A DNA stretch of 64,000 bases from CAZAYY01 sp964489525 (GCA_964489525.1 CAZAYY010000017.1:1-64000); one strand, 5' to 3'; positions 33,787-43,135 are shown, counted from the stretch's first letter. Translations and numbers: made by a program. Notes: a model not told the origin generated them from the sequence alone.

Positions 33787-34657
33787 AGCGGCTGTCCTCC
33801 AAATCATCGAAAGAAAGGGTTTGCTGCCCGGGTGGCGGGGAAACCAGGCCAGGTTCCAAAACAGGCGGGATGGGCTCGGGCAGCGCAGGGGCGATATCCT
33901 GGCTCTTTTTGAACGCCCAAATGGCCGCCAGGCTTGCCAGCCCGGCCAGCAGAATGAACGCCTCAGTGAGGTACACTCCCCAGGTCTGTACCCCAAAGAC
34001 GGCAATGGCATTCAGCAGGGTATGCACCAGGATGGCCAGCCCAAGCCAGGCCGGCTGGCGCTGGCGAATGGCCTGCAGCACCATCAGCGCCAAAGCCATG
34101 TGCAGCGGAACCGTCCCCGCCCGTTCGACCACGGCCAGGAACGCATCGTACCAGCGAGACTGCCAGAAAGCCTCGATTTGCGCCTGGGCTGTGGCCAGCT
34201 GCTCCACCGGAACCACGCTGGCCAGGTCCACACTGCGCAGGGCCGCGATTTGAATGACGGTAAACAGCGAAAGCCCCCCCAGGATAATCGCCTCGATTCC
34301 GCCGTGCCCGGCGCCGAACATCAACGCAGGCCGCCAGGACCGCACCTGTTTTTGCCAGAAGCGATAGACCAGGTAGCGTGCACACTCCTCGAACACCCCG
34401 GCAGAAAGGCCCAGCGCCAACCCCAACGCCAGCAGACCCCAGCTTCCGGGCAGAGGTTGAAGGCCGCTTTTCTGCAGCAGCGGGTTGAGCACCCAAAGAT
34501 TGAAGGGAATATGAAAAACTTGCGACCCAATGAAAGTCGCCGCACCAACGGCGTACAGCCCCCAATCCGCCTGGTATTTCCGGGCAATCACCACCCCCGC
34601 CCCAAGGCCAATTCCAATCATCAGGAACGGCGCCAGAAAAAACAAAAATAAAGTCAT
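33776..34657 (-). CDS. YhfC-like glutamic intramembrane protease
   Basis: 293-residue polytopic membrane protein of the YhfC group (PrsW-like CAAX/GluP clan). Eight or so helices. Motifs: GVFEECARYLVYRF (paired Glu) at about residue 92, GAGHGGIEAIILGG (His and Glu) at about 116, and LAILVHTLLNAIAV (His) at about 216. A Pro-rich cytoplasmic tail follows. The start is set at ATG 34657 rather than 34687, because the longer version would have to be encoded by the parS sequence. It overlaps the ABC ATPase gene, so protease and exporter are translated together. Confidence 0.8.
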   Translation of the reverse strand: MTLFLFFLAPFLMIGIGLGAGVVIARKYQADWGLYAVGAATFIGSQVFHIPFNLWVLNPLLQKSGLQPLPGSWGLLALGLALGLSAGVFEECARYLVYRFWQKQVRSWRPALMFGAGHGGIEAIILGGLSLFTVIQIAALRSVDLASVVPVEQLATAQAQIEAFWQSRWYDAFLAVVERAGTVPLHMALALMVLQAIRQRQPAWLGLAILVHTLLNAIAVFGVQTWGVYLTEAFILLAGLASLAAIWAFKKSQDIAPALPEPIPPVLEPGLVSPPPGQQTLSFDDLEDSRYVE

Positions 34658-34670
34658 GTCCTTGGTTCCT

Positions 34671-34686
34671 TGTTTCACGTGAAACA
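34671..34686. other. parS: parS site 1 (ParB binding)
   Basis: TGTTTCACGTGAAACA, an exact match to the bacterial chromosomal parS 16-mer (TGTTNCACGTGAAACA). It lies 14 bp before the protease start. ParB loads here for origin segregation. Confidence 0.92.
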
Positions 34687-34707
34687 AACCAGGCCTTTTT
34701 CCCGGAT

Positions 34708-34723
34708 TGTTTCACGTGAAACA
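34708..34723. other. parS: parS site 2 (ParB binding)
   Basis: Second exact copy of TGTTTCACGTGAAACA, start 37 bp from the first. Confidence 0.92.
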
Positions 34724-34850
34724 TAGGCTGCTGCCTGTGTTGTCAGGATTTGATTATACTGTATACGTAAAAAGAGGGCAGTCGGTTCCAGGGGCGTCCA
34801 GCCTGGGACATCGGAAATGTCGCTGCGAGCCCCGCAGGGGGCGAAGCAAC

Positions 34851-34954
34851 CCCCCACCAGGACGGGCGGGTCTGCGGGTGGGCGAGGAAAGTTTTGACGG
34901 ATGGGGTTGCGCCGGGCTGGTAGTGACCTCCGCAACGCTGCGACCCGCCCCTAC
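34851..34954 (+). repeat. Family B repeat, copy B1
   Basis: About 104 bp from CCCCCACCAGGACGGGCGGG to GACCCGCCCCTAC, matching 53769-53870 in opposite orientation. The rest of the 34724-35043 gap has no gene; GTAGAA-N6-TTCTAC at 34965-34982 is a small inverted repeat. Confidence 0.7.
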
Positions 34955-35043
34955 ATGGTGAATCGTAGAACAAAAATTCTACATAAACCTCCGCCTTTCC
35001 TGGCTGAGATTAACCATCTTCTGAACTTATCCCCCGCCCTGCG

Positions 35044-35052
35044 TGGTAGAAT
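35044..35052 (+). promoter_or_regulatory. Extended -10 promoter of pdxST
   Basis: TGGTAGAAT (TGn-TAGAAT), about 100 bp before pdxS, with no good -35. Confidence 0.5.
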
Positions 35053-35153
35053 TTCATTAAAATTATGGATAAAAAATGTCCAGGAATGGTTCCAGGAAGC
35101 CAGGCATCTGGCGAGTTTTTTCCCTGTCACCAACCGGACTGGAGGTACAAAAA

Positions 35154-36041
35154 ATGGAACAACAAACTGCTTCGTTTACGGTTAAGAAAGGCCTTGCCCA
35201 GATGCTCAAGGGCGGGGTGATTATGGATGTGGTCACTGCCGAACACGCCCGCATTGCCGAGGATGCGGGGGCTGTGGCGGTGATGGCGCTTGAGCGCGTT
35301 CCGGCGGATATTCGCGCCTACGGCGGCGTGGCCCGCATGAGCGACCCCGGCCTGATTGAGGAGATTATCAACGCGGTCACCATTCCCGTGATGGCCAAGG
35401 CCCGCATCGGTCACTTTGTCGAGGCACAAATCCTTGAGGCCATTGGCGTGGATTACATTGACGAGTCCGAAGTACTCACCCCGGCGGACGAGGAATATCA
35501 CATCAACAAGCACCTGTTCAAAGTGCCGTTTGTATGCGGGGCTCGTAACCTGGGTGAAGCTATGCGCCGGATTGGCGAAGGCGCCGCGATGATTCGCACC
35601 AAGGGCGAAGCCGGCACGGGCGATGTGGTCGAGGCCGTTCGCCACGCCCGTTCGGTCATCGGTGAAATTCGCCGGCTGCAGAACATGCCCGATGAAGAGC
35701 TGATGACCTATGCCAAGAACCTGGGAGCCCCGTACGAGCTGGTGGTGGAAACCAAGAAGCTGGGCCGCCTGCCGGTGGTCAACTTCGCCGCGGGCGGCGT
35801 GGCCACCCCGGCGGATGCGGCGCTGATGATGCAGTTGGGCGTGGATGGGGTCTTTGTCGGTTCCGGCATTTTCAAATCTGGCGACCCTGCCCTGCGCGCC
35901 GCTGCGATTGTCAAAGCCGTCACGCACTACAACGACCCGGCCATCCTGGCCCAGGTGAGCAAAAACCTGGGCGAACCCATGGTCGGGCGGCAGGTTTCTG
36001 CCATTCCCGATGCCGAGCTGATTGCTCAACGCGGTTGGTAA
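35154..36041 (+). CDS. pdxS: Pyridoxal 5'-phosphate synthase, lyase subunit
   Basis: PdxS (295 aa) makes PLP from ribose 5-phosphate, glyceraldehyde 3-phosphate and ammonia on a (beta/alpha)8 barrel, with 12 copies in the synthase complex. Motifs: [20 protein letters not shown], catalytic Lys in [16 protein letters not shown], and [16 protein letters not shown] with the second Lys. The start at 35154 is fixed by GGAGGT 9 nt upstream; the in-frame extension before it is not typical. pdxT follows 1 nt after the stop. Confidence 0.97.
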   Translation: MEQQTASFTVKKGLAQMLKGGVIMDVVTAEHARIAEDAGAVAVMALERVPADIRAYGGVARMSDPGLIEEIINAVTIPVMAKARIGHFVEAQILEAIGVDYIDESEVLTPADEEYHINKHLFKVPFVCGARNLGEAMRRIGEGAAMIRTKGEAGTGDVVEAVRHARSVIGEIRRLQNMPDEELMTYAKNLGAPYELVVETKKLGRLPVVNFAAGGVATPADAALMMQLGVDGVFVGSGIFKSGDPALRAAAIVKAVTHYNDPAILAQVSKNLGEPMVGRQVSAIPDAELIAQRGW

Positions 36042-36042
36042 T

Positions 36043-36627
36043 ATGCGCATTGGTGTGCTGGCCCTGCAGGGCGACTTTGCCGAACATATCACCATGCTGA
36101 CCCGCCTGGGTGTAGAAACCCGCGAGGTGCGCCTGCCCGCCCACCTGGAAGGGCTGGACGGGCTGGTGATGCCCGGCGGGGAGTCTACCACCTTTGGGAA
36201 ACTGGCCGTGGCCTACCACCTGATGGAGCCGCTGGCCGCTTTTGGCCGTGAGCGCCCGGTCTGGGGCACCTGCGCCGGGGCGATTTTCCTTTCCAAGGAT
36301 GCCCGGCGCAGCCAGCCGCTGTTGGGGTTGATGGATATCGTGGTCGAGCGCAACGCTTTTGGCCGCCAGGTGGACAGTTTTGAAATTGACCTGGATGTCC
36401 CGGCCCTGGCCAGCCTGGGCGAAACCCCCGTCCGCCCATACCACGCCATTTTTATCCGGGCGCCGCTGATTGAATCGGTTTCTGGTTCTGCCCAGGTGCT
36501 GGCGGCTTTGCCGGATGGCCGGATTGTGGCCGCCCGTCAGGGGCATTTGCTGGCCACTTCGTTTCACCCGGAGCTGACCGCCGATGATCGTTTTCACCGC
36601 TACTTTTTACAGATGGTGCATGGCTGA
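36043..36627 (+). CDS. pdxT: Pyridoxal 5'-phosphate synthase, glutaminase subunit
   Basis: PdxT (194 aa) releases ammonia from glutamine for PdxS. Class I glutaminase triad: Cys in VWGTCAGAIFLSK (about residue 79), His in ATSFHPELTADDRF and the Glu two residues later. PGGESTTFGKL is the oxyanion region. The ATG overlaps no other frame and lies 1 nt after pdxS, in one operon. Confidence 0.97.
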   Translation: MRIGVLALQGDFAEHITMLTRLGVETREVRLPAHLEGLDGLVMPGGESTTFGKLAVAYHLMEPLAAFGRERPVWGTCAGAIFLSKDARRSQPLLGLMDIVVERNAFGRQVDSFEIDLDVPALASLGETPVRPYHAIFIRAPLIESVSGSAQVLAALPDGRIVAARQGHLLATSFHPELTADDRFHRYFLQMVHG

Positions 36628-36650
36628 TCTTTCTTTTTTACGGGCGGCGC

Positions 36651-37568
36651 ATGGTTCGAGCCTTTGACTGGCGCGATTTGCCGCGGCTCCACCGCTCCCG
36701 CAGCGCCTGCCTGTGGTTGGACAACGCCCTGGCGCTGACCCAATGGCAGGTCCAGGCGCCGTTGGGTGCGCTGTTGGCTTACCTGGGGCCCGCCACCGGG
36801 CTGTTCACCCTGGTGGCCGAGAGCGACCCGCCCGGCAAGGAAATGGTCATCGGGCAGGCCTACCATGCCGCCGAAACCACCTCTGCTCACCTGCTGTTTG
36901 TCACCCCCGCCCACGCCGTAGATTCGCCTGCGCTGGCCCGCCTGCTGGACCACCTGGCCGCCCAGGCCGGGCAGCGCGGCGCACAAAACCTGCTGGCCGA
37001 GGTGGATGAAACCCTGCCCATTTTCGAGGTCTTGCGCCGGGCCGGGTTCGCCATTTTCTCCCGCCAGCGCATCTGGCTGCTGCCAGACCTGCCGCCTGTG
37101 CCTGCCGCGGCCGTGGACTGGCGCCCGGTTCGCCCGCAGGATGAGTTTGCCATCCGCACCCTGTACGGGTCCATTGTGCCCCCGCTGGTCCAGCAGGCTG
37201 AAAGCCCGCCCTGGGAGCGGTTGGAGGGGTTCGTTTTGGTCGAAAATGGCGACTTGCTCGGCTTTGTCCAACTGCTGGGCGGGCCGCGTGGGGTTCTGGC
37301 GCTTCCGGTGATTCACCCCTCCCTCGAAAAAACCACCGGAAAACTGGCCAGCCTGTTTGCCAACCTGCCCAACCAGGGCAAGCGCCCGGTGTATGTGGTG
37401 GTGCGCTCGCACCAGGGCTGGCTGGAAAGCGCCATGGAAGACCTGAACGCCGCCAGCAGCCCCCTGCAGGCCGTGATGGTCAAACGCCTGGCCATCTCCC
37501 AAAAAGCGGCATTATCGCTTAAAATACCCACAACGGTCCACACCTCCGGGTTGGAAGGGGTAAATTAG
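36651..37568 (+). CDS. GNAT-like acetyltransferase (double domain)
   Basis: 305-residue protein that appears to hold two GNAT-fold halves. The first has VAESDPPGKEMVIGQAYHA, then GAQNLLAEVDETLPIFEVLRRAGF, the typical acetyl-CoA helix and C-terminal strand. The second starts near DWRPVRPQDEFAIRTLY and includes FVLVENGDLLGFVQL and PVYVVVRSHQGWLESAMEDL. The acetyl-CoA loop is not clear in either half, so activity is uncertain. It follows pdxT by 23 bp and may share its promoter. Confidence 0.55.
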   Translation: MVRAFDWRDLPRLHRSRSACLWLDNALALTQWQVQAPLGALLAYLGPATGLFTLVAESDPPGKEMVIGQAYHAAETTSAHLLFVTPAHAVDSPALARLLDHLAAQAGQRGAQNLLAEVDETLPIFEVLRRAGFAIFSRQRIWLLPDLPPVPAAAVDWRPVRPQDEFAIRTLYGSIVPPLVQQAESPPWERLEGFVLVENGDLLGFVQLLGGPRGVLALPVIHPSLEKTTGKLASLFANLPNQGKRPVYVVVRSHQGWLESAMEDLNAASSPLQAVMVKRLAISQKAALSLKIPTTVHTSGLEGVN

Positions 37569-37615
37569 TTCTTTCCGCAAGAGGTTAACCTTCTTGCGAT
37601 GATGATGAGAATGGT

Positions 37616-39304
37616 ATGTCACAAAATAAAATTACCGATAATTTAGACGCTTTGCTGTCTTTGCTGCCGCCCGAAATTGCAGGCCAGGCGCTTAAGCACG
37701 GCGAGAAAAATAATTTGCTCGAAATCATCCTGGATATGGGCCGCCCGCCTTCCGCCCGTTTCACCACCGGAGAATTTCAACTACGCGATGCCGAAGTGAC
37801 CCGTGCCGATATTGACTTTGTTGCAGAAAAGGTGGGCAGCTTTGACGAAGATAACCGCGCCGGGATTGAGCGCACCCTGCACCGCATTTCCGCCATCCGC
37901 AACCGCCAGGGCGACATTGTGGGCCTGACCTGCCGCATCGGCCGGGCTGTCTATGGCACCCTTGAAATTATTGAAGACCTGGTGTCCGAGGGCAAAAGCG
38001 TGCTGCTGTTGGGCCGCCCGGGTGTGGGTAAAACCACCCTGCTGCGCGAAGCCGCCCGTGTCCTGGCTGAGAAAAACCGGGTGGTGATCGTGGACACCTC
38101 CAACGAAATTGGCGGCGGGGGCGATGTGCCCCACCCGGCAGTAGGCCGGGCGCGCCGCATGCAGGTGGCCACCCCCTCCCTGCAGCATGAAGTGATGATC
38201 GAAGCGGTCGAAAATCACAGCCCCGAAGTGATTGTGATTGACGAAATTGGCCGGGCGCTCGAAGCCCAGGCTGCCCGCACCATTGCCGAGCGCGGGGTGC
38301 AGTTGGTGGGCACTGCCCACGGCAACACGCTCGACAACCTGCTGCTCAACCCCACCCTTTCCGACCTGGTGGGCGGCATCGAGTCCGTCACCCTTTCAGA
38401 TGAAGAGGCCCGCCGGCGCGGCACCCAAAAAACCGTGCTCGAGCGCCGTTCCCCGCCCACTTTTCACATCCTGATTGAAATCCAAACGCGCGACCGGCTT
38501 GTAGTCCATCGCGACGTGGCGGCAGCGGTGGATGCCCTCCTGCGCGGTGTGGTGATTCCCCCGGAAATTCGGGTTCGGGCGGCCGATGGCAGCATCCACG
38601 TGGAAAAAGCCCCGCCCCCGCCCCCATCGGTGCGCGACCCACAGGGCCTGCGCCGCCAGTCGGGCAGTGCCGGCGGCTTTGGCCCGCCGCAGCGCAGCCA
38701 GCGACCCGCTCCCCAAAAAACGGATGCATACCCCACCGGCGATGATGACGAGGAAGATTACGGGGATGACGAGGATGAAGGCGAAGACTACCCCGCCTAC
38801 CAGCGCTCCAGCGCCGCACAATCTAACCTTCCCACGATCCGGGTTTATCCGTACGGCGTGGCCCGCAACCGCCTTGGTCAGGCTGCCCGTCGCCTGCGTG
38901 TGCCGATTGAGATTGTCAAAGACCCGCGCGAAGCCGAAATCATGGTCACCTTGCAGGCCAATTACCGCAAACGCCAGCGCACCATCCAGGATGCTGAAGC
39001 GCGCGGTATGCCGCTGTATGTGCTGCGGGCCAACACCGTCCGCCAGATGGAGCGCTTCCTAAGCGAGCTGTTTAACCTGTCCACGACTCCGATTGATAAT
39101 GATGATGAAAACCAGGTGCTTTCTGCCACCCGTTCGGCGATTGAAGCCGTGCTGAACGGCGAGCGTTGGGTGGAGCTGCCCCCTGCTTCTTCCTACATCC
39201 GGCGGCTGCAGCACCAGCTGGCCCGTGAATCGCAGTTAGTTTCCCACTCGTACGGCAAAGATCCCTACCGGCGGGTGCGCATTTTCCGCGAGCCGGTACG
39301 CTAG
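37616..39304 (+). CDS. SpoIIIAA-like AAA ATPase with R3H domain
   Basis: 562-residue nucleic-acid-linked ATPase. Residues about 120-290 carry the P-loop [15 protein letters not shown], Walker [10 protein letters not shown] and the [21 protein letters not shown] sensor block, resembling SpoIIIAA and the plastid-type Ycf45. Then a Pro-rich and very acidic linker ([14 protein letters not shown]) at about 355-395, a region of unknown role, and the R3H domain near 500-562 ([20 protein letters not shown], then [14 protein letters not shown]). Function unknown; R3H binds single-stranded nucleic acid. tmk starts 7 nt after the stop. Confidence 0.85.
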   Translation: MSQNKITDNLDALLSLLPPEIAGQALKHGEKNNLLEIILDMGRPPSARFTTGEFQLRDAEVTRADIDFVAEKVGSFDEDNRAGIERTLHRISAIRNRQGDIVGLTCRIGRAVYGTLEIIEDLVSEGKSVLLLGRPGVGKTTLLREAARVLAEKNRVVIVDTSNEIGGGGDVPHPAVGRARRMQVATPSLQHEVMIEAVENHSPEVIVIDEIGRALEAQAARTIAERGVQLVGTAHGNTLDNLLLNPTLSDLVGGIESVTLSDEEARRRGTQKTVLERRSPPTFHILIEIQTRDRLVVHRDVAAAVDALLRGVVIPPEIRVRAADGSIHVEKAPPPPPSVRDPQGLRRQSGSAGGFGPPQRSQRPAPQKTDAYPTGDDDEEDYGDDEDEGEDYPAYQRSSAAQSNLPTIRVYPYGVARNRLGQAARRLRVPIEIVKDPREAEIMVTLQANYRKRQRTIQDAEARGMPLYVLRANTVRQMERFLSELFNLSTTPIDNDDENQVLSATRSAIEAVLNGERWVELPPASSYIRRLQHQLARESQLVSHSYGKDPYRRVRIFREPVR

Positions 39305-39311
39305 ATCAGCC

Positions 39312-39935
39312 ATGTTCATCACCTTTGAAGGGCCGGAAGGCAGCGGCAAAACCTCCCAGATGCGCATCCTGGCGGGCCACCTGGCCAGCCAGGGCTGGAA
39401 AGTGCTGGCCACGCGTGAGCCAGGCGGCACGGCCATCGGCGACCAGGTGCGCAAGGTGCTGGTGGACCACGCCAACACCGCCATGCATCCCCGCACCGAA
39501 ATTTTGCTCTTCCTGGCCGGGCGCGCCCAACATGTGGAGGAACTCATCCGCCCGCACCTGGCCAAGGGCGGGCTGGTGCTGTGCGACCGCTACCGCGACT
39601 CCACCCTGGCCTACCAGGGCTACGGCCACGGGCTGGACGTGCCCCAGCTGGACGCCCTCAACGATTTCGCCACCGGCGGCCTGAAGCCAGACCTGACCCT
39701 GTTAATGGATTTGGATGTGGAAATTGGCCTGCAGCGCCGCTCGAAAGGCGGCGGCTGGAACCGGCTGGACGCCTACCAGGTCGCGTTTCACCAGCGCGTC
39801 CGTCAGGGCTACCTGGCCCTGGCCGCCCAGGAACCCCAGCGCTGGCGGGTGGTGGATGCCTCTGCCCCACTGGAGCAGGTGCAGGCTGAACTGCGCCGGG
39901 TAATTGGCGAAGCCCTCGCTGCACGGCCAACCTAG
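39312..39935 (+). CDS. tmk: Thymidylate kinase
   Basis: dTMP kinase (207 aa) forming dTDP. P-loop FEGPEGSGKTSQM (residues 5-16), the DRY-type motif LCDRYRDSTLAYQGYG (about 91), lid region EIGLQRRSKGGGWNRLD (about 135) where the Gly/Lys-rich loop puts it near the E. coli or Mycobacterium types. It is 7 nt from the R3H ATPase stop and likely co-transcribed. Confidence 0.96.
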   Translation: MFITFEGPEGSGKTSQMRILAGHLASQGWKVLATREPGGTAIGDQVRKVLVDHANTAMHPRTEILLFLAGRAQHVEELIRPHLAKGGLVLCDRYRDSTLAYQGYGHGLDVPQLDALNDFATGGLKPDLTLLMDLDVEIGLQRRSKGGGWNRLDAYQVAFHQRVRQGYLALAAQEPQRWRVVDASAPLEQVQAELRRVIGEALAARPT

Positions 39936-39938
39936 TCA

Positions 39939-40361
39939 TTAAAAATCTTCAATATCCCCGCCACCCATCATGCTGCCAGGGCCATCATCCAACCCTGCGC
40001 CCAAGTCGGGCATGGCTTCCTCAATTTCTTCGGGCGACTGGCCTTTTTCGAGCCGGCTGACGACTTCGTCAAACTCGGGGCCCAGGTCTTCCCCGGCCTC
40101 GCGGCTCATCTGGCGCATCATTTTGCCCAGGGCTTTGGGGTCTTCTTCCAACCCATCCAGGCCTTCCATCCCATCCATGGCGCTGAAATCATCCGCAAGC
40201 GAATCGGCCGAGCGCGAAAAACGCACCCGGTTCATGAGCTGGGCCAGGTTTTTCCCCTGGCAGTACGGGCACTGCGCTTCGCCCTGGTCGTACTGGGTGT
40301 AGGTTAAGAAGATGCGAAAGCGTTTTTTGCAATCCTGGCAGGCAAATCCGTAGCGCGGCAT
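39939..40361 (-). CDS. FmdB-type zinc-ribbon protein
   Basis: 140-residue protein with an N-terminal FmdB-like zinc ribbon MPRYGFACQDCKKRF...CPYCQG (CxxC at residues 8-11 and 32-35), and an acidic Asp/Glu/Gly-rich helical remainder ending GGGDIEDF. Small FmdB-like ribbons are linked to regulation of amidase genes in a few species, but the tail here is unusual and the role unknown. Convergent with tmk, 3 bp apart. Confidence 0.72.
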   Translation of the reverse strand: MPRYGFACQDCKKRFRIFLTYTQYDQGEAQCPYCQGKNLAQLMNRVRFSRSADSLADDFSAMDGMEGLDGLEEDPKALGKMMRQMSREAGEDLGPEFDEVVSRLEKGQSPEEIEEAMPDLGAGLDDGPGSMMGGGDIEDF

Positions 40362-40386
40362 AGCAAGAACTCCATCAAAAAAATCA

Positions 40387-40437
40387 TCTTCCTTCCCCCC
40401 TTCCCGCCGGGAAGGGGGGACAGAGGGGGGATGGGAG
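40387..40437. repeat. Family D hairpin repeat, copy D1
   Basis: CCCCCCTTCCCGCCGGGAAGG hairpin followed by a G-rich run and ATGGGAGAT; copies at 43008 and 46158. Confidence 0.7.
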
Positions 40438-40476
40438 ATTACCTCTTTTTTTTGCTATTATATCGCGCAGGTTGGG

Positions 40477-40482
40477 TATAAT
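40477..40482 (+). promoter_or_regulatory. Probable hom promoter -10 box
   Basis: TATAAT 22 bp before the start, AAGGAG at 40491-40496. Possible -35 TTGCTA at 40452 with a long 19-nt spacer. Confidence 0.5.
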
Positions 40483-40504
40483 TTTGGCCAAAGGAGACTT
40501 AACC

Positions 40505-41533
40505 ATGGCGCATTACAAGCTGGCTTTATTGGGTTTTGGCAACGTGGGCCGGGCTTTGGCCCGTTTGCTGCTGCAAAAACGCGCAGACCTGGAAGAACAA
40601 TATGACATTACCTTTTCGGTGACGGGCATCGGCACAGGCCGGCATGGCTTTGCGGTCCACCCGCAGGGGTTGGACCTGGAAACCGCCCTGCAGCGGGTGG
40701 AGGCGGGCGAATCGCTGGCCGGGTTGTCGGCGCAGCCGGTGGCGGATGCTTTTGACTTTATCCGGCGCTGCGAGGCCGATGTGCTGTTTGAAAATACGCC
40801 CGTCAACTATACGGATGGCGAACCGGCAGTGGCTCATTTGCAGGCCGCCCTGGAGCTGGGCATGCACGCCGCCACGGCCAACAAGGGGCCGGTGGTGCAT
40901 GCCCACCGCCGCCTGACCAACCTGGCAAAAGCCAACGGTGTCAAATTTTATTTTGAGTCCACGGTGATGGATGGTATGCCGGTCTTTTCGCTGTTTCGCG
41001 GGTCGCTGCCAGCAGCCCGGCTGAAGGCTTTCCGCGGGGTGTTTAACTCCACCACCAACCTGATTCTCAGCCGGATGGAGTCTGGCGAGTCTTTTGACGC
41101 TGCGGTGCGCTATGCCCAGGAAATTGGCATTGCCGAAACCGACCCCAGCGGCGATATTGACGGCTGGGACGCGTCCATTAAAGTGGCTGCTCTGGCCACC
41201 GTGTTGATGGACACCCCGCTTAAACCCGCCGAAGTGGACCGCACCGGCATTCGCCATATCACCCCGGAAGATGTCGCGCTCGCCGCCAGCGCCGGAAAGC
41301 GCTACAAGCTGGTTTGTTCGGCCTGGCGCACAGAAGAAGGCATTGCGGCAAAGGTAGCCCCCGAATTGGTGGATGCCAGCTCCCCGCTGTACGGGGTGAC
41401 GGGCACCAGTTCAATTGTCCAGTTTGAGACGGATGTGTTGGGGCTGCTGACCGTGTTGGAGAACAACCCTGGCCCGGCGCAAACCGCCTACGGGCTGCTG
41501 GCCGACTTTGTCAACGCCGTGCGGGGTTTCTGA
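40505..41533 (+). CDS. hom: Homoserine dehydrogenase
   Basis: NAD(P)H-dependent reduction of aspartate semialdehyde to homoserine (342 aa), on the threonine/methionine path. Rossmann loop GFGNVGRAL (residues 8-16); active-site blocks TANKGPVV and GVFNSTTNLILSRM, and GIAETDPSGDIDGWDASIKVAALA with the catalytic Lys and Asp. A short monofunctional form without ACT domain, which fits low feedback sensitivity. The longer frame upstream lacks support; AAGGAG sits 8 nt before ATG 40505. Confidence 0.93.
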   Translation: MAHYKLALLGFGNVGRALARLLLQKRADLEEQYDITFSVTGIGTGRHGFAVHPQGLDLETALQRVEAGESLAGLSAQPVADAFDFIRRCEADVLFENTPVNYTDGEPAVAHLQAALELGMHAATANKGPVVHAHRRLTNLAKANGVKFYFESTVMDGMPVFSLFRGSLPAARLKAFRGVFNSTTNLILSRMESGESFDAAVRYAQEIGIAETDPSGDIDGWDASIKVAALATVLMDTPLKPAEVDRTGIRHITPEDVALAASAGKRYKLVCSAWRTEEGIAAKVAPELVDASSPLYGVTGTSSIVQFETDVLGLLTVLENNPGPAQTAYGLLADFVNAVRGF

Positions 41534-41534
41534 A

Positions 41535-42914
41535 TCAGGGAACCCAGCGGGGCGAATGGGCGTTGATGACCAGCCGGATGGGCTGCTGCGCGCCTTCGGT
41601 GGCGAGCAGCCAGATTTCGGGCGGGTCGCTCAGGGTAGATTCGTTAAAGCGGACGAAGGCCAGCCATTGGCTGCTTGGGCTCCAGGCCAATGATGTGTGG
41701 TGGTAGAGCGGGTCGCTCGTCAGGGGGCGGGGGCTGCGCCCATCGGCATCTACCAGCCAAATCTGCGAGCCGCGCGTCCAGCGGGCATCCAGGTATTTGT
41801 GGGCAAAAGCAACGGACAGGCCATTGGGCGCATACACCGGGGCGAGCGCCTGCCGGTCAGCCGACTGCAGGCCGCTGCCAGCGCCCAGCCCAGATACCGC
41901 CGGAGGGATTTTGGCCAGGTCAAACAAAGCCAGGCGGCTGGCCGCGCCGGTGGTGATTTCCCCGGCCAGGAAAGCGGTTCCATCTGGCGACCAGGTGCCG
42001 GGTTCGCCAGTCTGGTTTGGCACAAATTCTCTTTGCCCGGTTTGGGGGTCGAGCAAGGTATAGCCATTCAGGTCCTGGGAATAAACCGCCAGCCAACCCG
42101 TGTTCGACCAGGCCGGATGGCGTGCGTTCTTAAACAAAACCTGCGGGGGCTCACTGCCCACAATTTGCCAGATTTCAAACGTAGTGGTGTTTTCAAACGC
42201 AAGCCGGCGGGTTTCGCCCGGGGCAGCCACAGGGGCCAGGCAGGCGGCCAGCGGGCAGCGGGTCAGTTCGGTTTCCTCCCCGGTCAGGCGGTTCAGCTCG
42301 ATGAGGACGGTTCCGCCATCCGGGTCGGGGGTGGCGTAGTAGATTGCGCTGCCATCCGGGTTTACCGAATAGTCCAGCACCCCAAGCGCTGCATCCACCA
42401 ACTGTGCGGTCTGGCCGCTGATCGGGTCCAGGGCGTAAAGCTGGCTCACCTGCCCGGCCTGGGGATAGGCAGGCCAGAGGTAAGCCAGCATTTGCCCGGC
42501 CACATTAAACTGGAAGGAAAGCGGCTGGGCCAGGCGCAGCACAAACCGCGACCGGGCCTGCTGCGAAAGGCTGACCCGGATGGTTTCCCCGGCAGGCCAG
42601 GGTTGTTGGGGGGTGAAGAACAGGGTGGTGCCATCCCAGGTGAGCAGCCCTGGGATGGGGGTCTCTCCGTCCTCGCGGGTGACCGTTAGGGCTTCTTGCA
42701 CCGAGCCGGGGTTCATGGTTTTTGTAAATCCAATTTGAATTGGGCTTAACCCGGGCAGGACAACCGACCCGTTCGCCGGGGCTTCAACCGCAGCGGTGGG
42801 GCGTTCGGCTTGCAGCCGCTGAAACACCCAGATTCCCCCTGTGATCAGCAGGAGAATCAGCAGCAGCCAGGTAAGAATCCGGCGGAAGGGGATTGTACGG
42901 GGTAGAATGTCCAT
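41535..42914 (-). CDS. Membrane-anchored TolB-like propeller protein with Ig-like domain
   Basis: 459-residue protein: one N-terminal helix (LTWLLLILLLITGGIWVF), an SbsA-type Ig-like domain at about 40-140 (PIQIGFTKTMNPGSV ... LFFTPQQPWPAGETIRV), then a propeller with repeats such as YSVNPDGSAIYYATPD, GTWSPDGTAFLAGE, APVYAPNGLSVAFAH and LAWSPSSQWLAFVRF. Probably an extracytoplasmic binding scaffold anchored to the membrane. Its stop is 2 bp from the convergent hom stop. Related in plan to 8258-9514. Confidence 0.8.
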   Translation of the reverse strand: MDILPRTIPFRRILTWLLLILLLITGGIWVFQRLQAERPTAAVEAPANGSVVLPGLSPIQIGFTKTMNPGSVQEALTVTREDGETPIPGLLTWDGTTLFFTPQQPWPAGETIRVSLSQQARSRFVLRLAQPLSFQFNVAGQMLAYLWPAYPQAGQVSQLYALDPISGQTAQLVDAALGVLDYSVNPDGSAIYYATPDPDGGTVLIELNRLTGEETELTRCPLAACLAPVAAPGETRRLAFENTTTFEIWQIVGSEPPQVLFKNARHPAWSNTGWLAVYSQDLNGYTLLDPQTGQREFVPNQTGEPGTWSPDGTAFLAGEITTGAASRLALFDLAKIPPAVSGLGAGSGLQSADRQALAPVYAPNGLSVAFAHKYLDARWTRGSQIWLVDADGRSPRPLTSDPLYHHTSLAWSPSSQWLAFVRFNESTLSDPPEIWLLATEGAQQPIRLVINAHSPRWVP

Positions 42915-43007
42915 TTATGATAGGAATTATATCCCGCCTGTTTTTTTTACAATAGTTTGGTATGATGCAAAGCAAGAAATCGAGTAACTGGTCAGCCCCA
43001 CCGCCGT

Positions 43008-43059
43008 CTTCCTTCCCCCCTTCCCAGCGGGATGGGGGGATACAGGGGGGATGGGTGAG
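43008..43059. repeat. Family D hairpin repeat, copy D2
   Basis: CCCCCCTTCCCAGCGGGATGG then GGGGGGATGGGTGAG, in the 221-bp gap before the M14 peptidase gene; preceded by AGCCCCACC as in D3. Confidence 0.7.
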
Positions 43060-43135
43060 CAGCTGCGCAATTGGTGTTCTTGAGGTTGTTAAGGACCTGT
43101 GAAAGAATTCGGTCTTGCTGGTTAATTGGAGTTGA

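Noticed and set aside
33086..34651. 521-codon plus-strand frame
   Set aside because: Antisense to the ABC ATPase and protease genes, both of which have clear motifs.
34657..34687. Protease start at 34687 (MFHVKQ)
   Set aside because: These codons are the parS 16-mer itself; ATG 34657 begins the hydrophobic N-terminus directly.
34724..35043. Riboswitch before pdxS
   Set aside because: No conserved aptamer recognised; the interval is a B repeat plus a small inverted repeat.
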